Positions 50,701 through 61,319 of a DNA stretch of 64,000 nucleotides are shown here, one piece after another. How positions within the stretch are numbered: position 1 is the stretch's first letter; each line of letters opens with the position of its first letter. The stretch comes from Paragonimus skrjabini miyazakii (lineage: Eukaryota; Platyhelminthes; Trematoda; Plagiorchiida; Troglotrematidae): contig JTDE01000315.1 in the NCBI GenBank assembly GCA_014338405.1, forward strand, positions 153,762-217,761, written 5' to 3'. The position numbers and the translations under genes are program-made. The notes under the pieces were generated by a model. It saw only the letters and a program-made list of their open reading frames with translations, made no database searches and was not told where the DNA came from.

Positions 50701-52166
50701 TAGAGTCGGGGTACACTCTTGCTGAAGCCTGTCAGTGATGTCCCAACCGGTAGCTGAAAACCGACAACGTTCTAATAATGTGGCGAAAAGTTGACGAAAA
50801 AAGCAAGATCATTACTGTCCATGTCGCACGTTTTCATGCCTTTTATCCATTCATTTTCAGGAACCGAAATTCTTGTCCACAACTCAACGTGTGCAATTCT
50901 GCTTGGCTCTGGATGTTTGCCTGACATCATCCATCATGCATTTTCATCTACTGTTTCTCGCCTGTTAATATGATTTCATTCAGTGATGGCTCATTTCGAT
51001 CTCACATGTCGGCCGCGATCAATCTGATATGGGCTTTGACCGTATCCCACCGTCACATTAAGCTATACCATTGAACACTTGAATAATCAAGACAGAAAAT
51101 TGGTTATCAACCAGGATATAACTTCCTTGGCTACTGAATCAATAACTTCACATTCTAAACGACCGTGCTGTCATGGGAAAACGTCCAAATATATACATAT
51201 GTGAGCAATATTCAAATTGCCTGATAGCCCCGAATGGAGACCATAATTGTTGAGGTGAGCCAAATGGATTAAAGCACCTCGTGAAGTCAAGATTACAAGA
51301 TAGCAAATTCGATGTTACACAGAGTCCAACGCCTTAAGATTAGTAGACAAGGACGCACCAGTCACGGTACTGAACAGATGTAGAAAAATGCTTCTTAATG
51401 GATATTTTACACTAACGGTGGACGTTTTTATGTAGAAGGTGACGAGAGAACGAAAACCCACTACTGCTATTCCGGTCAAATAAAAAACGCGGAAAGCAAG
51501 CTAAACGGTACAAAAGGAAGTGGATATTTGAAAAAAAAGAAACAGCATCGTGTGTACGCTCGGTATCCGGCTCGTTTTGCTGTCTTCAAATAAGCGGTAG
51601 CACACGTCGTGTTACTACCGTTGTTGCTTGGTTGTCGACTGAGATATCTGGTTGATTTGCAAACACTTCGTCGTTATGCTAAATACTATACTTGATGAAA
51701 CTTTTTGTGAAGTTGCCGACACTGGATTAAAAATCTACTCAATCAATATAAGACATGTTCTAGGCAATAATCCGGTAACTGAGGTAGTTCAGTATGGTTG
51801 TAATCACTCGTTTAAAAAATGTGATCCATCAATAAATCACTGATGGAACATACGCAGACAGAATCACCGTACGGTTAGGCAACGGGAAACAATAGTTTGC
51901 ATCAGCAAAATGAAGACGGTGAGTTTTAAAAAACCTCCAATAGTTTGAGGAATCGTTGAAAATCTGGATAGTAAAAGCATTAAACGCTGGCAAAAATTTA
52001 ACACTCTTTTAAAATACTCCCTTCATCGCAGTAAACTTAGTTGCTCAAATTTAAGTCGCCTGTGTGCTGTTCAGTTAATTAAAGTAAGCTACTCTAATGG
52101 TTTCCTTCGGATAAAAAAGCTGTCACTGTTTATCGGCTTACAGTTGTGTCCCGAAAGGCAACTTAC
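47761..52166. other. Anonymous DNA, no supported gene
   Basis: Broken protein-like blocks occur near 48030-48180 and 49100-49450 but carry no motif I can name; a VCYTDDIK string on the minus strand near 49200 recalls an RT active site but lacks support on either side. The exon downstream of the PDZ exon at 52167 should lie somewhere below this point on the minus strand but was not found. Confidence 0.5.
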
Positions 52167-52443
52167 TCAATAGGACCATGAAGACACACCATACGACGTA
52201 GTGTTTGACGCGCAGCGAACTCCGGAACGTTGCGAAACGAACAACCGTTCACGCCGACAATCCAATCACCTGGTTTTGGTGGACGTAGATCTAGTTCGGT
52301 CAGTTTTGAAAGATTAGGGAGTGAAGGATTGTTGTAACGAGTAGCGAAGTGGTTCGATTGGCACACATCTAATGGGCTCCCAAGCAGAATTTTTGTTAAT
52401 TTTATCCCGTTTGAACCACCATCTTCATTTTCCAATTCCATAC
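52167..52443 (-). CDS. Exon of a PDZ-domain protein (second half of a PDZ domain)
   Basis: A 277-bp minus-strand exon. The acceptor is TTTACTTTGTCAG just before 52443 and the donor is GTAAGT at 52166-52161. The frame takes two bases from the exon start (previous exon must end in phase 1) and leaves two at its end. Residues IKLTKILLGSPLDV form strands 2-3 of a PDZ fold, then about 30 polar residues are inserted, then PGDWIVGVNGCSF (the GD.I..VNG signature) and FAARQTLRRM (helix 2). PDZ domains bind C-terminal tails of partner proteins and scaffold membrane complexes. The carboxylate-binding loop should sit in the preceding exon. The exact protein is not identified. The 30-residue insert before GDWI is unusual. 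Confidence 0.82.
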
Positions 52444-52570
52444 CTGACAAAGTAAATTAGTAGTAGAAAAAACTTTGAAATTGTGTTGATAATAACTTTC
52501 GACTTTTCATAATTAAAGTAACAAGCATTGTAAATTTTAGCATCAGCGACAAGGATATGCACTACTGACG

Positions 52571-52731
52571 AGCTGCTCTAATGAGAGCGAAACTCGAGTC
52601 GAGTGCTTCTTTTCGAAAGGGGCCGACGTAAAAGTCTATGGGAATGCGACAGCTGCGACCAATTGTGGTTGATGTTCAATCTGTATGAAAACCAAAATCC
52701 CCTACTACTCACCAATACTGAACAAATTTCA
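52571..52731 (+). repeat. Dispersed SINE-like repeat, copy 4
   Basis: Best-preserved copy: agagcgaaactcgagtcgag, gaaaggggccgacg, aagtctatgggaatgcgaca, gctgcgaccaattgtggttg, atgttcaatctgtatgaaaa and ccaaaatcccctactactca. Sits in an intron of the PDZ gene, 130 bp upstream (gene sense) of the exon acceptor and in antisense to the gene. Confidence 0.85.
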
Positions 52732-53432
52732 GAAGTGAGCTGCCGACATTCATGGGTAAAATTACATTAAAGCAATAAGAAAGTAGAAGATGGTTGCCAG
52801 GCCGATAAGTCATAACGGTCTTGCGCTAAGTTCAGGTTTGACAACTGAGTAGACAACAAAACCACGTGCACTCGTGTGCCGATCAAATCGCTTATTAAAC
52901 GCGTAGATAATCTCACGGAGGGCGATTTGATTAGTAATTAACGGAAGCTATGTTTAACTAAATAGGTGAGGAAAAAAGCAACCAAGCTGGTCATACTATA
53001 CTGGGAGCTATTCCTAGCACGCGAATGTTAATATTGTGTGAACGTTTAGTGTCACGTACTCACACTTTCCGAGAAAATTCAGTGGGCTGGTAAGATGAAC
53101 CTAACCGGGAAAAAAACAGACCAACGCGATCGTTGACTCTGTCAAGAATGATTAATACGGAAGTTGCATCACCATGAGTTTGCGCTATTTGCTGGATGTG
53201 GTTAGACGAGCCATTGGAAGCTAGTTGATTTCAGTCTATCACCCTCAACCTCAGTGTGGATAAAGTGAACAGGAAAAAAGTGACTTACAAGCAGACAGGA
53301 AGAATATTTTAGTGACAGTGAACATCTAAAGAACGTATTCTCATCGGAAGATAGTTACAGAACGTGTCAAACAAGATAATCAACAAATTACTGTCCAAAG
53401 CTCTGATAAATGTCAACAACTTGCAAGTTTCG
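52732..53432. other. Intronic DNA up to assembly gap
   Basis: Nothing recognised; presumed intron of the minus-strand PDZ gene. Confidence 0.5.
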
Positions 53433-53532
53433 NNNNNNNNNNNNNNNNNNNNNNNNNNNNNNNNNNNNNNNNNNNNNNNNNNNNNNNNNNNNNNNNNNNN
53501 NNNNNNNNNNNNNNNNNNNNNNNNNNNNNNNN
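53433..53532. other. Assembly gap (100 N)
   Basis: Exactly 100 unknown bases, the conventional placeholder for a scaffold join. The true length is unknown. It lies between two PDZ exons whose phases do not match and could hide the missing exon. Confidence 1.
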
Positions 53533-54127
53533 TGAGTGGTATTTTATTTCGTATTACGATTTCAATTCGTATTGCTGCAGTCTGGATTGGTATGTACTAG
53601 ACACGTAAAATAAACTGGTTCAATGCATTCCAGCTAAATTTGACACACAACAACCAACTAAAACTGAAAAGTACAAATCATTTTTCAAGACTGAACACAA
53701 ACGGTGTACAAATGGCAGATGCAGTATTTGGGATTTCAACACATTACATAAAGATAGACATGACCCAAATAGCATATCCTTTTGATACCAGAAAACAAAA
53801 ACAACAAACTGCACAATTTGATGTCTGATCAATTTCATATAATCCCTACATGTACATACTACAGTTTTGGATAATATTCTAACTTTACGAAACACAAATC
53901 AGTACGTTCAGTTTGCTACACATGCATGCTGTCGTTGTGACTGGTGATGAGATATTTATAATCTAAGTGTCAGTCTTGATGAAAAATCCAGCATCTAAAC
54001 CATACACACAATCTGTCAAATCTACCAATATTTCCCAAATTATTGGCTGTAATACAATCACATTAACCGAGGCTAGTTCAAGGATCATAAGAGATTACAC
54101 AGACAAACAATGAGCCTAATCCACTAT
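53533..54127. other. Intronic DNA after gap
   Basis: Frames at 53620-53895 (minus) and 53640-53828 (plus) are unassigned. No repeat recognised. Confidence 0.5.
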
Positions 54128-54255
54128 GAACAGAGAAGTGAGAAACAGTTTCTGTACAGTGTATCTCTCGAGCACATTTTGCTGCATCTCATCAGGTACA
54201 TACTGCAGTCCGTGAGTTTATATAGCACAGTTCAATGAGCATTGTGTAGCTAAAC
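54128..54255 (-). repeat. PLE copy A 3' UTR / inverted terminal repeat with partial hammerhead core
   Basis: On the minus strand it keeps the CTGATGAG box (54195-54188), but its second box reads GCAAAA instead of CGAAA. It pairs with the inverted copy at 55928-56056 over about 128 bp. Confidence 0.85.
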
Positions 54256-54304
54256 AACAAAATCAACAACCATACAAACACACACACCCATCCATGCACA
54301 TTAG

Positions 54305-55918
54305 TTACCAGGGCAATCTCGTACTGACGAACAAGTCTTTCTGTGCACAGAGAGGTGGCTTTCATTTGCTACTTGCTACGGCCTCCGCAAACCGGAGAAG
54401 CCTTCGATTTTTTTGTTGCGTAACATATCCGAAACGCCTTCTCCAGGTTCAGTTGGGGTCGACAAGTCAACAGGTGACGGGCGATCAATGACGCTGGTTC
54501 CTTAGGATTTGTCACATTCTGACTTGAGCCCAGTATTGCGGTATCTATGACCGTTTTGCGAACCCAAACTGGGATGTGTTCATCGACCCGATTACATAAC
54601 TGCCCCTCCGTTCTGCCTACGTAAGCGGCCCGGCACTCACATGGGAATTCATAGATGATGTGAGATTTGACGTTGAGCGGTAGCGGTGTTTTCAAAGGTG
54701 GTGTTGGGATTTGGGTGGTGGTGAACAGCATGGCTAGTTGGGCTGCATAGAACGTGCGTCCCATAGCCGCCGCGAGACGGGTTTTCAAGGCAGTGGCAAG
54801 GTCACCTTTGTATGGCAAACGAAGATAGACATTTGGTTTGAAAGCTGTTGAACATATCGTGGTGGCCGGCTTTTGTTTGCTGAATTTCTCAACAAATGCT
54901 GATGGATAACCATTTTCTTTGAGTGTGGTTCTCAACAATGACATTTCTTTGGCCAGTGTTTCTCTTGAACAGATTCTTCTTGCGCGATAGAACAGAGTCC
55001 TCACTAGACTCCGTTTCCACTGAATCGGCTCAAAACTGTGAAAGTTTAGGTACTGTTCAGTCCAAGTGTATTTCCGGTAGACGGACCGCAGTAAACAACC
55101 GTTGTTCTGGCGCTTTATGAGAATATCCAAAAACGCCAGGGTTTCATCCTGTTCGTGCTCAATGGTGAGGCTTATTTTGTGATTCAGCTTATTCAGTGAA
55201 TCGAGCATACTCGTTGCCATCTCCTTGGTATCGGTAATTATCAGCACATCATCAACATAACGTCGGTAGAAATGAGCCTGACTGTTTACAGCGTCTACGT
55301 TCTGCTCCAGGTAGGCAACGAAAATATCAGCTAGTAGCGGACCGAGTGGACTGTCCATAGCAACACCACCGATTTGTGTGTGGCTAGTTTTCTGGAAGTA
55401 GAACTTTACGTTCGCTGTACGTAGTAGGAGAAGGCGTTCTAGCTCAGACGTAGACAATCCTATGTTCAATTGGTGTGAGTCAATATACTGACAAACTATA
55501 TTGGCCGTCTCCATCAGAGGCGATGTCCAAACTGGCCATATGTTTGTTGTTACAGTCCAAACCATCGGGCAAATCGATTAGTTCAAAACTGTCTCTCACA
55601 GTTTGCCGAACCACCGATAGTCAAATGGGCTGAAGAAGTTGGGCTAGCCCTCGCGCCAAATTGTGTTGTGGTGAACTGGACATGCATAGTATTGGCCTCA
55701 GTGGTATATCAACCTTGTGAAGTTTGGGAAAGACATACAGTTGAGGAGTATGTGATCCTCTAGGTGTAATTGACTTTGCCGGTGACTAATCGCTGAGGTG
55801 TCCTTTCAGCAATACTTGCATGTTTTTGTTAATCCGTCGTTCAATTTCAGCAGCATTGTCTGCTGAGTTGTCCTGACGGAGTTTAGTCGTGTCATTTAAT
55901 AGTGTCTGCATCCGTTAT
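54305..55918 (-). pseudogene. PLE copy A RT-GIY-YIG polyprotein, damaged at both ends
   Basis: The central 398-codon frame (55565-54369) carries SPLGPLLADIF, FYRRYVDDVLIITD (polymerase active site), AFLDILIKR, SVYRKYTWTEQY, RARRIC, NGYPSAF, PYKGDL, FYAAQLA, then IIYEFPCECRAAYVGRTEGQ (GIY-YIG, with the CxC and the catalytic arginine) and EHIPVWV. Upstream, 55918-55570 encodes the N-terminal part of the polymerase (PQLYVFPKLHKVDIPLRPIL) in a different frame with stops at 55788-55786 and 55623-55621. The junction lacks the usual SLFTNVP block, so a small deletion caused the shift. Downstream, a 1-base shift moves the end (LLRFAEAVA, LCAQKDLFVSTRLPW, stop 54307-54305) out of frame, with one more stop. 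Both active sites are intact, but the protein cannot be made whole. Confidence 0.92.
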
Positions 55919-55927
55919 ATAACTAAT

Positions 55928-56056
55928 GTTTAGCATCACAATACCCATTGATCTTTTCTATATAAACTCACGGACTGCAGCACACACCAGATGAGATGTA
56001 ACGAAATGTGCTGGGGAGGTACACTGTCCAAAAATCTGTTTCTAACTTCTCTGTTC
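55928..56056 (+). repeat. Inverted terminal repeat of PLE copy A, 5' side, with partial hammerhead core
   Basis: On the plus strand the second box CGAAA (56002-56006) is intact, but the first reads CAGATGAG instead of CTGATGAG (55989-55996). The two arms have thus lost different halves of the same core; the parent copy probably had both. Confidence 0.85.
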
Positions 56057-57834
56057 AAATTTGTGACGGGAAAAGGTTGCTTGGCTAATCAATTGTGTCG
56101 GTTGTTTCAATTTTGAAACCACGTCATTCTGATCACACGAGGATAGCCACCATTCGCAGGTACTCAGCACCGTCAACAAAATGAAGATACTGTCAAGCTT
56201 TTGGTATGTAGATCACGGTGAAATAAGTGACTACGATGACCAGATTTTTAGAAGTCAACTAGTAATCAAAGATGCTGACTGTCTGCGTTTTATTGTTTGC
56301 GCAGTATCAGGTTTCAGGGCCCTTTACATCACACGTTAGAACCAAAAGGGAACTGACATGCCTTTTTCGACAACGTTGTATGTACACCATGACTACAGCA
56401 TGTACTCGATGAGATTCAGTGAAATTTGTCAGATATTAAGTCGTGCAGTCTGCTTTTGGTCGCCTCCGTTTTCAATTTAATTTCTTGAATCATTTGCTTT
56501 CAGTGATGAATTACCGCTTGCCGGACACTCATCATAAGTAAACATGTAAGGGATAACATCCAAAAATCATGAGACGGCGGGTCAAAAACGTACCTAAACG
56601 TATCCTGATACTTTCAAAATTTAGTATCGTTTCAGTAGACGGAGATGCATGCCAATCTGAGAATGCGCAAATTACGCGCGTAGTTTCTCTAAAAGCAGGC
56701 TCGCATACGGACTTCAAAGGACGACCTCGGTAAAGTCTAGTCGCAAGACAAACTTGAAACTGATGTCAAGATATTAGTATCTATTGAGAACCAGACTCAC
56801 AGAGTTGGAGTACATCCGTGTTAGTTCAGGCGCAACTCATTTTGTCCTCAGAACTAGTGATTTTGTAGTAGTTTTTCTATCAATGCAAAGGCAATTATGG
56901 ACTTTGGGTTCACGTCCCGATATGTTTTGACCTTTCAATCAAAAAGGTCACTTGCACTATTAATAGAATTACATGCCTCAACAGCTGTTGAGGAAAAGGT
57001 ACAAACAGAGTTGGCTAATTCCCAACGCTCAACAATCCAAAACCGTTAGCGAGAAATGGCGCGATAAGATCCGATGTATCAACCCACATCGATATAATTT
57101 AGCTATGATTGTTCTGCTGTAATGCTGATTGTTGACCCGTAGAACAAAACAGTTTAAGATTAATTGAAAACGATGCTACGAAACTGAAACGCCATGTACT
57201 CCGGAAAGTCTATAGAACACAACTAATAACAAGGTTGAATTATGATTTGTAAGAAAGCTCGCATTAGAACAAACTCCAGCGTCAATCAGCAAACCTTGTA
57301 AGCCATGTTCTAGGCTGGTGAACAACGTGTTTGATCGCATCTGCGATCTGTCACCTGAATTTTCCGATCGCTTACTCACCGTTTCGAGTTCACTGACAAA
57401 GATGCGTAATTCTAAGAGACCGGAGATACCTCTTGTAATTCAAACTGAGGCCAAAACAGGACTGAACCAATATCTAAGAAGCGCACATTCAAAACAAAAC
57501 CCGTCAATAGAAGGAAATGAAAAACAATTTAAAAAAATCCGCTAAGCATGGTACAATAGAGATGCTGTTTCCGCCGATTATATGTCCATGTCCTGGATAA
57601 AAAGGCTTACAAGAAAAAAATGCATGAAAAACCAGATCAAGATTGTCAACCGATTCGAACAAGTTAGAAAGCTTGACAGGTGTCTAAATGATAACAAACA
57701 ATAAACGTTGAGGTAAGCATTTATGAGTTTAATTATAATAATTAGGATGAAAGTGAGAGCTAAAAATAGAGTTCAATCAATGTGTTTTAAAATCAGAAAA
57801 GATTGGAATAGCTATTAAAAATTGTCACACTCAC
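56057..57834. other. Intronic DNA with overlapping unassigned frames at 57176-57545
   Basis: Presumed intron of the PDZ gene. At 57176-57545 both strands are open: a plus frame from about 57246 to 57545 (about 100 codons) and a minus frame from about 57445 to 57176 (about 90 codons). Both look protein-like (for example SSSLTKMRNSKRPEIP on plus, SELETVSKRSENSGDRS on minus). Neither has splice sites that join the PDZ exons in phase, and neither shows a PDZ signature. I could not decide between a real exon and chance. Confidence 0.35.
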
Positions 57835-58097
57835 CGACTTGCAGGACTGTCCTTTTCTACGCCCGCAACAAACAATTTGGTGACTTCCCCATCTAATAAA
57901 TGCTGTCTTAAAATCAGACCGCAGCGTTTCAGTGGTCGCTCTGGATTCACGTCTGGCATTTCAATGAAATACATTTCCTTAGCATCCTTTGGAGCGATTC
58001 GTTCAACACGAAACCTAATTGATTCGTTCGAAAGAGGTGGTAGTCCCTTGAGATTTGGCTGAACGGACGCTTTGAGCAAGATAGCATTCAATTCATC
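57835..58097 (-). CDS. Exon of a PDZ-domain protein (first half of a PDZ domain)
   Basis: A 263-bp minus-strand exon. The acceptor is a pyrimidine-rich GGTTTTTCAG ending at 58098, and the donor is a consensus GTGAGT at 57834-57829. It starts in phase 0 (DELNAILLKA) and ends with two bases of a codon after KDSPAS. The end reads RCGLILRQHLLDGEVTKLF, then VAGVEKDSPAS, matching strands 1-3 of a PDZ domain (carboxylate loop equivalent CGLIL, then V..V..DSPA). The rest of the domain (GD.I..VNG) must be in a following exon not visible before 52.4 kb. The first 50 residues are a linker of no known fold. The domain type and gene name are not identifiable from this alone. Confidence 0.82.
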
Positions 58098-59768
58098 CTG
58101 AAAAACCATAGGAAAGCAAGTAAACTGTGGCAAAAAATTGACAGCTAATAAAAATATAATCACTTAACACCATTGTTGGATTCCCTCTGTCCAAATCTGG
58201 GAAAACAAAAGCTGCTGGTTTATACATAACATGGCAACATGTGCTCGGCTATATCATCATCCCGCGGTAGATACCGTGCTGCTATTAACGTTAATCATTT
58301 GTGTCCTCATCTGATAGCAATAGCTCGAGACATCTTCGACCGTTCACAGATCTGTAATTTCTAAAATCTCTCTCACTCAATCTTTCGGCTGATAAAAAGT
58401 AAACACAATGTTAATCGGATTATTCGATCGACCGAAAACCACCGTATTGACTCATCATCCGACAGAAATCATATAAATTTATGGTTAACAATTATGAAGA
58501 TAGGTCAACTTCATGTTATGCAAGACAGCTGGCTGCATTCACCAAAACGTAAAACCGGTATCATCACCGTTCAGTCATTAGTGTTTCAGTGTTTTATATA
58601 TCGTTGTCTGACAATCATTAAAACTATGGACAGAAGAACCAAATCGCAACCAGCAAGCAAACAAAAGGAAGAAGCTGAGAACTGCTTAAAAAGCAAGTAG
58701 TTTAACTCTGTTCATCCTTAAGGCGTTTACATTTTGCGAACAAACAGTCAAGCTGTAAATGAAAGTAAGGCATCATCCACGAGACAAATTTCTCGTGGAT
58801 TTTAATGCTCCATACCAGCAATTGTGTCTACGTCACATACAAGTCACCCAAGCAACAGCAACAATCACGCCACTCAGATCGACCAATCGCCGTCAGTCCG
58901 AGAGATTCTACCCGTAAACTCCATAAATCACAAAATATCCGGCTCATAGACGAAATCGGTTTATAGTGGACAATCCTTTGGTGATTGTCTTAAGTCCCCA
59001 ACTCTAAGTCACCACCTGTTTACTTCGTTCATCAACAAAAGGTATCTGATGTAGCAGAGAACCAACTGGCTTTCTTGTCGCATGACCTAACTATCGTAAC
59101 GTGCGAGTACATGTAAACCAAGAAACACGGTTTAACGCACTGAACTACGGACATGATAATAAGACAAACAAAATAAAAATGCTTTTACTGTTGGCCTTCA
59201 ATTTGTGATAAAATAATGCGGATTTCGTCTTTAAATTGATTAAAAAAATAATGAGTTCAACGGAATAAACTACAACAGAACCTCAGCAATGAAATAATTT
59301 CTCCTTGGGTTCCCACCGACTAAGGCCATCAGGTTATATGACACCAATAGAGAGGTAAGAAAATCATTCCAAGTTGTATCCTCAAGTTGGGCACCTGCCA
59401 AAATCACGCGGTAGGACGCAAATTACAGTGGAGTACGCAATTATGCATATAATATTGGTATGTCATACAACGTTGCATACAACCATATGTAAACAAAATA
59501 AGACGGCACATCGCTGTTTGTTAACATGTCAAACAAGAAACGGACTTCCGGTTTTCACATGCTTAACGATGAAGGAATAAATGTCCCAATAAAAAGAGTA
59601 ACTGTTAGCCTCAAGCTCTTTTCCTGAGGCCCTAGAATAAACCGTATCGTTATAACTAGTGAGATATTCACCGCTTCTCGTTGACGTATTAGTGGTATTG
59701 GTAATCGTTTTTTGACTCCTTCCGATCGATTAGTTGATTACGATCAACCGCATTTCCATGCTGCTGGA
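58098..59768. other. Anonymous DNA upstream of the PDZ exon
   Basis: Presumed intron. No exon with PDZ or other motif recognised. Frames at 58494-58700 and 59374-59580 are unassigned. Confidence 0.5.
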
Positions 59769-59910
59769 TGTCGCATTGGGTACTGGGCTCTATAGTCACT
59801 TCATCTTGAACATATACGTGACCAATTGTGTGTACCCGCTACCTATTGTTGTGGGTGAATTTATAGGCTTGAACTATGTGGACTATTCATTTAGTCACTA
59901 GAGGACAACA
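59769..59910 (+). repeat. 5' LTR remnant of Gypsy element
   Basis: Homologous to 62350-62487. Starts TGTCGCATTGGG and ends near an acaacaca string at 59903-59911. Ends are approximate because the copies have diverged; the true LTR may be longer. Confidence 0.65.
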
Positions 59911-59967
59911 CATTCGATGAAGATGTAATCTGAGGGTCTGAAGGTGATTTTACAACATTGCCTCAAG

Positions 59968-60560
59968 ATGGTGGAGCAACTGACGGAGAAACTTTCGACC
60001 TCTTCAGCAAAATCAGTTTAATCTACCTACAACAGTAACAAACCGGGAACAGCGACAAACGTTGTCACGGAAGTGTCACCGTCGAGAAGTGGCTTAAACT
60101 TTGGAGCTTCTTTGTACCGATTTTTCTACCCAAGACAATTGATGGAAGATACGTTTATTGCTGCAGAAGCTGGGGACTAACAATCATGGATAGTATAGTA
60201 GCTTCATTCTTTTCAAAAACCCACGAAATTTCAATTCCATTGAAGCGGTCTAAACTCTTACTCAAAGATCTGGTGCATAAGAATCACTTTTCTACATCCG
60301 CCATCAATGCCTCAGTCTGAAAAAAAGATAAGTTCGTCACGTTTTCGGAGCACTGTCAACAGTAAATATGAACGGTTTATTCTGCGTTCCACTACGGTTG
60401 ATCAATTCAAGTGTTTGGGCTTTGTCAGCGGCCTATAACCACTGACTAATGCAGATGTGTAAACTTGTACTCTAATCAAAACCGAGCAAGGACCAAACAT
60501 TACTGCAATTGACTACAGCTGAATGTCAACAGTTTATCAATATTAAACTCGTGCGTCATT
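59968..60560 (+). pseudogene. Gypsy gag relic
   Basis: An ATG at 59968 opens MVEQLTEKLSTSSAKSV and stops after 17 codons. Near 60510 the block TLLQLTTAECQQFINIKLV matches the end of the gag capsid-like region of flatworm Gypsy elements (pattern L..L...CQ..I.L). The part between is broken by stops in all frames. Confidence 0.5.
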
Positions 60561-60593
60561 CAGTCGACCATTGCCTGAAGATACCACTAGACA

Positions 60594-61030
60594 ATGAGCA
60601 AAATTGTGTCACGGGTATTTCATAAAATCAGGTCGCTGCTAACTTCCGATCATCCCTTAATTCATTTTGGTCCGAAGCCGAAAATCGTTGTCACAGCAGG
60701 TGCATCAAATTGTGGTTTCGGTGTCACCGTTACTGATGTATTTCCTGACGACTCTTACAAAACAACTATGCATACAGTAAGAATTAAAAACAGATAGAAA
60801 AATAGCAACTACTATATATATTCGCTTTGAAAATGTTCACTGAATTGCTTTACGATTGACGCTTCATGCTACTCATATACAGCAGGCCACTACTTTTCAG
60901 TTTCTGTTCTAAAGAAGGTCCATGATACCCGGACAGCCGACCACAATGATGGGTCACACTCCTGTTGGACTACGATTTTCAATCCCAATAGTGACATATC
61001 TCAGACTATCGCCAAGTGCGTACACTTTCG
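60594..61030 (+). pseudogene. Gypsy RNase H relic
   Basis: SDHPLIHFGPKPKIVVTAGA, then SNCGFGVTVTDVFPDDS, aligns with the start of the Gypsy RNase H (family: L.HFDP..PI.VAADASNYG.GAV). The first catalytic aspartate (ADAS) is glycine here (AGAS). After a stop, 60841-61010 continues with equivalents of Y.....TLLTDH.PL and the TAxRLQRWA..L..YDF block (here out of frame and substituted). The product would be inactive even if made. Confidence 0.75.
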
Positions 61031-61319
61031 CAAATGACTGACTCACACGCTGTTTCAAAATAAAATGTGATTATGGTCGCCAACACGATCCAGGTTAATG
61101 TAAACTAGTTCGTTACTGACGCTAATTGTGCATAATCACTTACATTCAAATAGGTTATTTCTGCCACTCAAGAAAACAAAACCTGCCAGTAGGTCTTCAA
61201 GTATGTTCTAGAATGTGACCAACATAGTTGAGTGAACAGTTGCAACAGCTCTTCGTGCGCCACAATTAATTATCGGTGATCAACCCATAAGTGTTATTTG
61301 CAGATCGAATAGTCATTTC

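Larger units (their letters stand above)
54128..56056 (-). mobile_element. Penelope-like element copy A with inverted ends
   Basis: A 1.9 kb minus-strand PLE. Its ends, 54128-54255 and 55928-56056, are inverted copies of about 128 bp (for example ctgcagtccgtgagtttata in one orientation at 54203 and reversed near 55964). The left one is the element's own 3' UTR; the right one is an antisense copy placed upstream of the truncated 5' end. Between them lies a damaged RT-GIY-YIG frame. The layout is the same as in copy B. It sits in an intron of the PDZ gene in the same orientation as the gene. Confidence 0.9.

Noticed and set aside
54923..55120. Plus-strand frame inside PLE copy A
   Set aside because: Antisense shadow of the 398-codon element frame.
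57835..58062. Plus-strand frame opposite the PDZ exon
   Set aside because: Antisense shadow; the minus strand has consensus splice sites and PDZ motifs.
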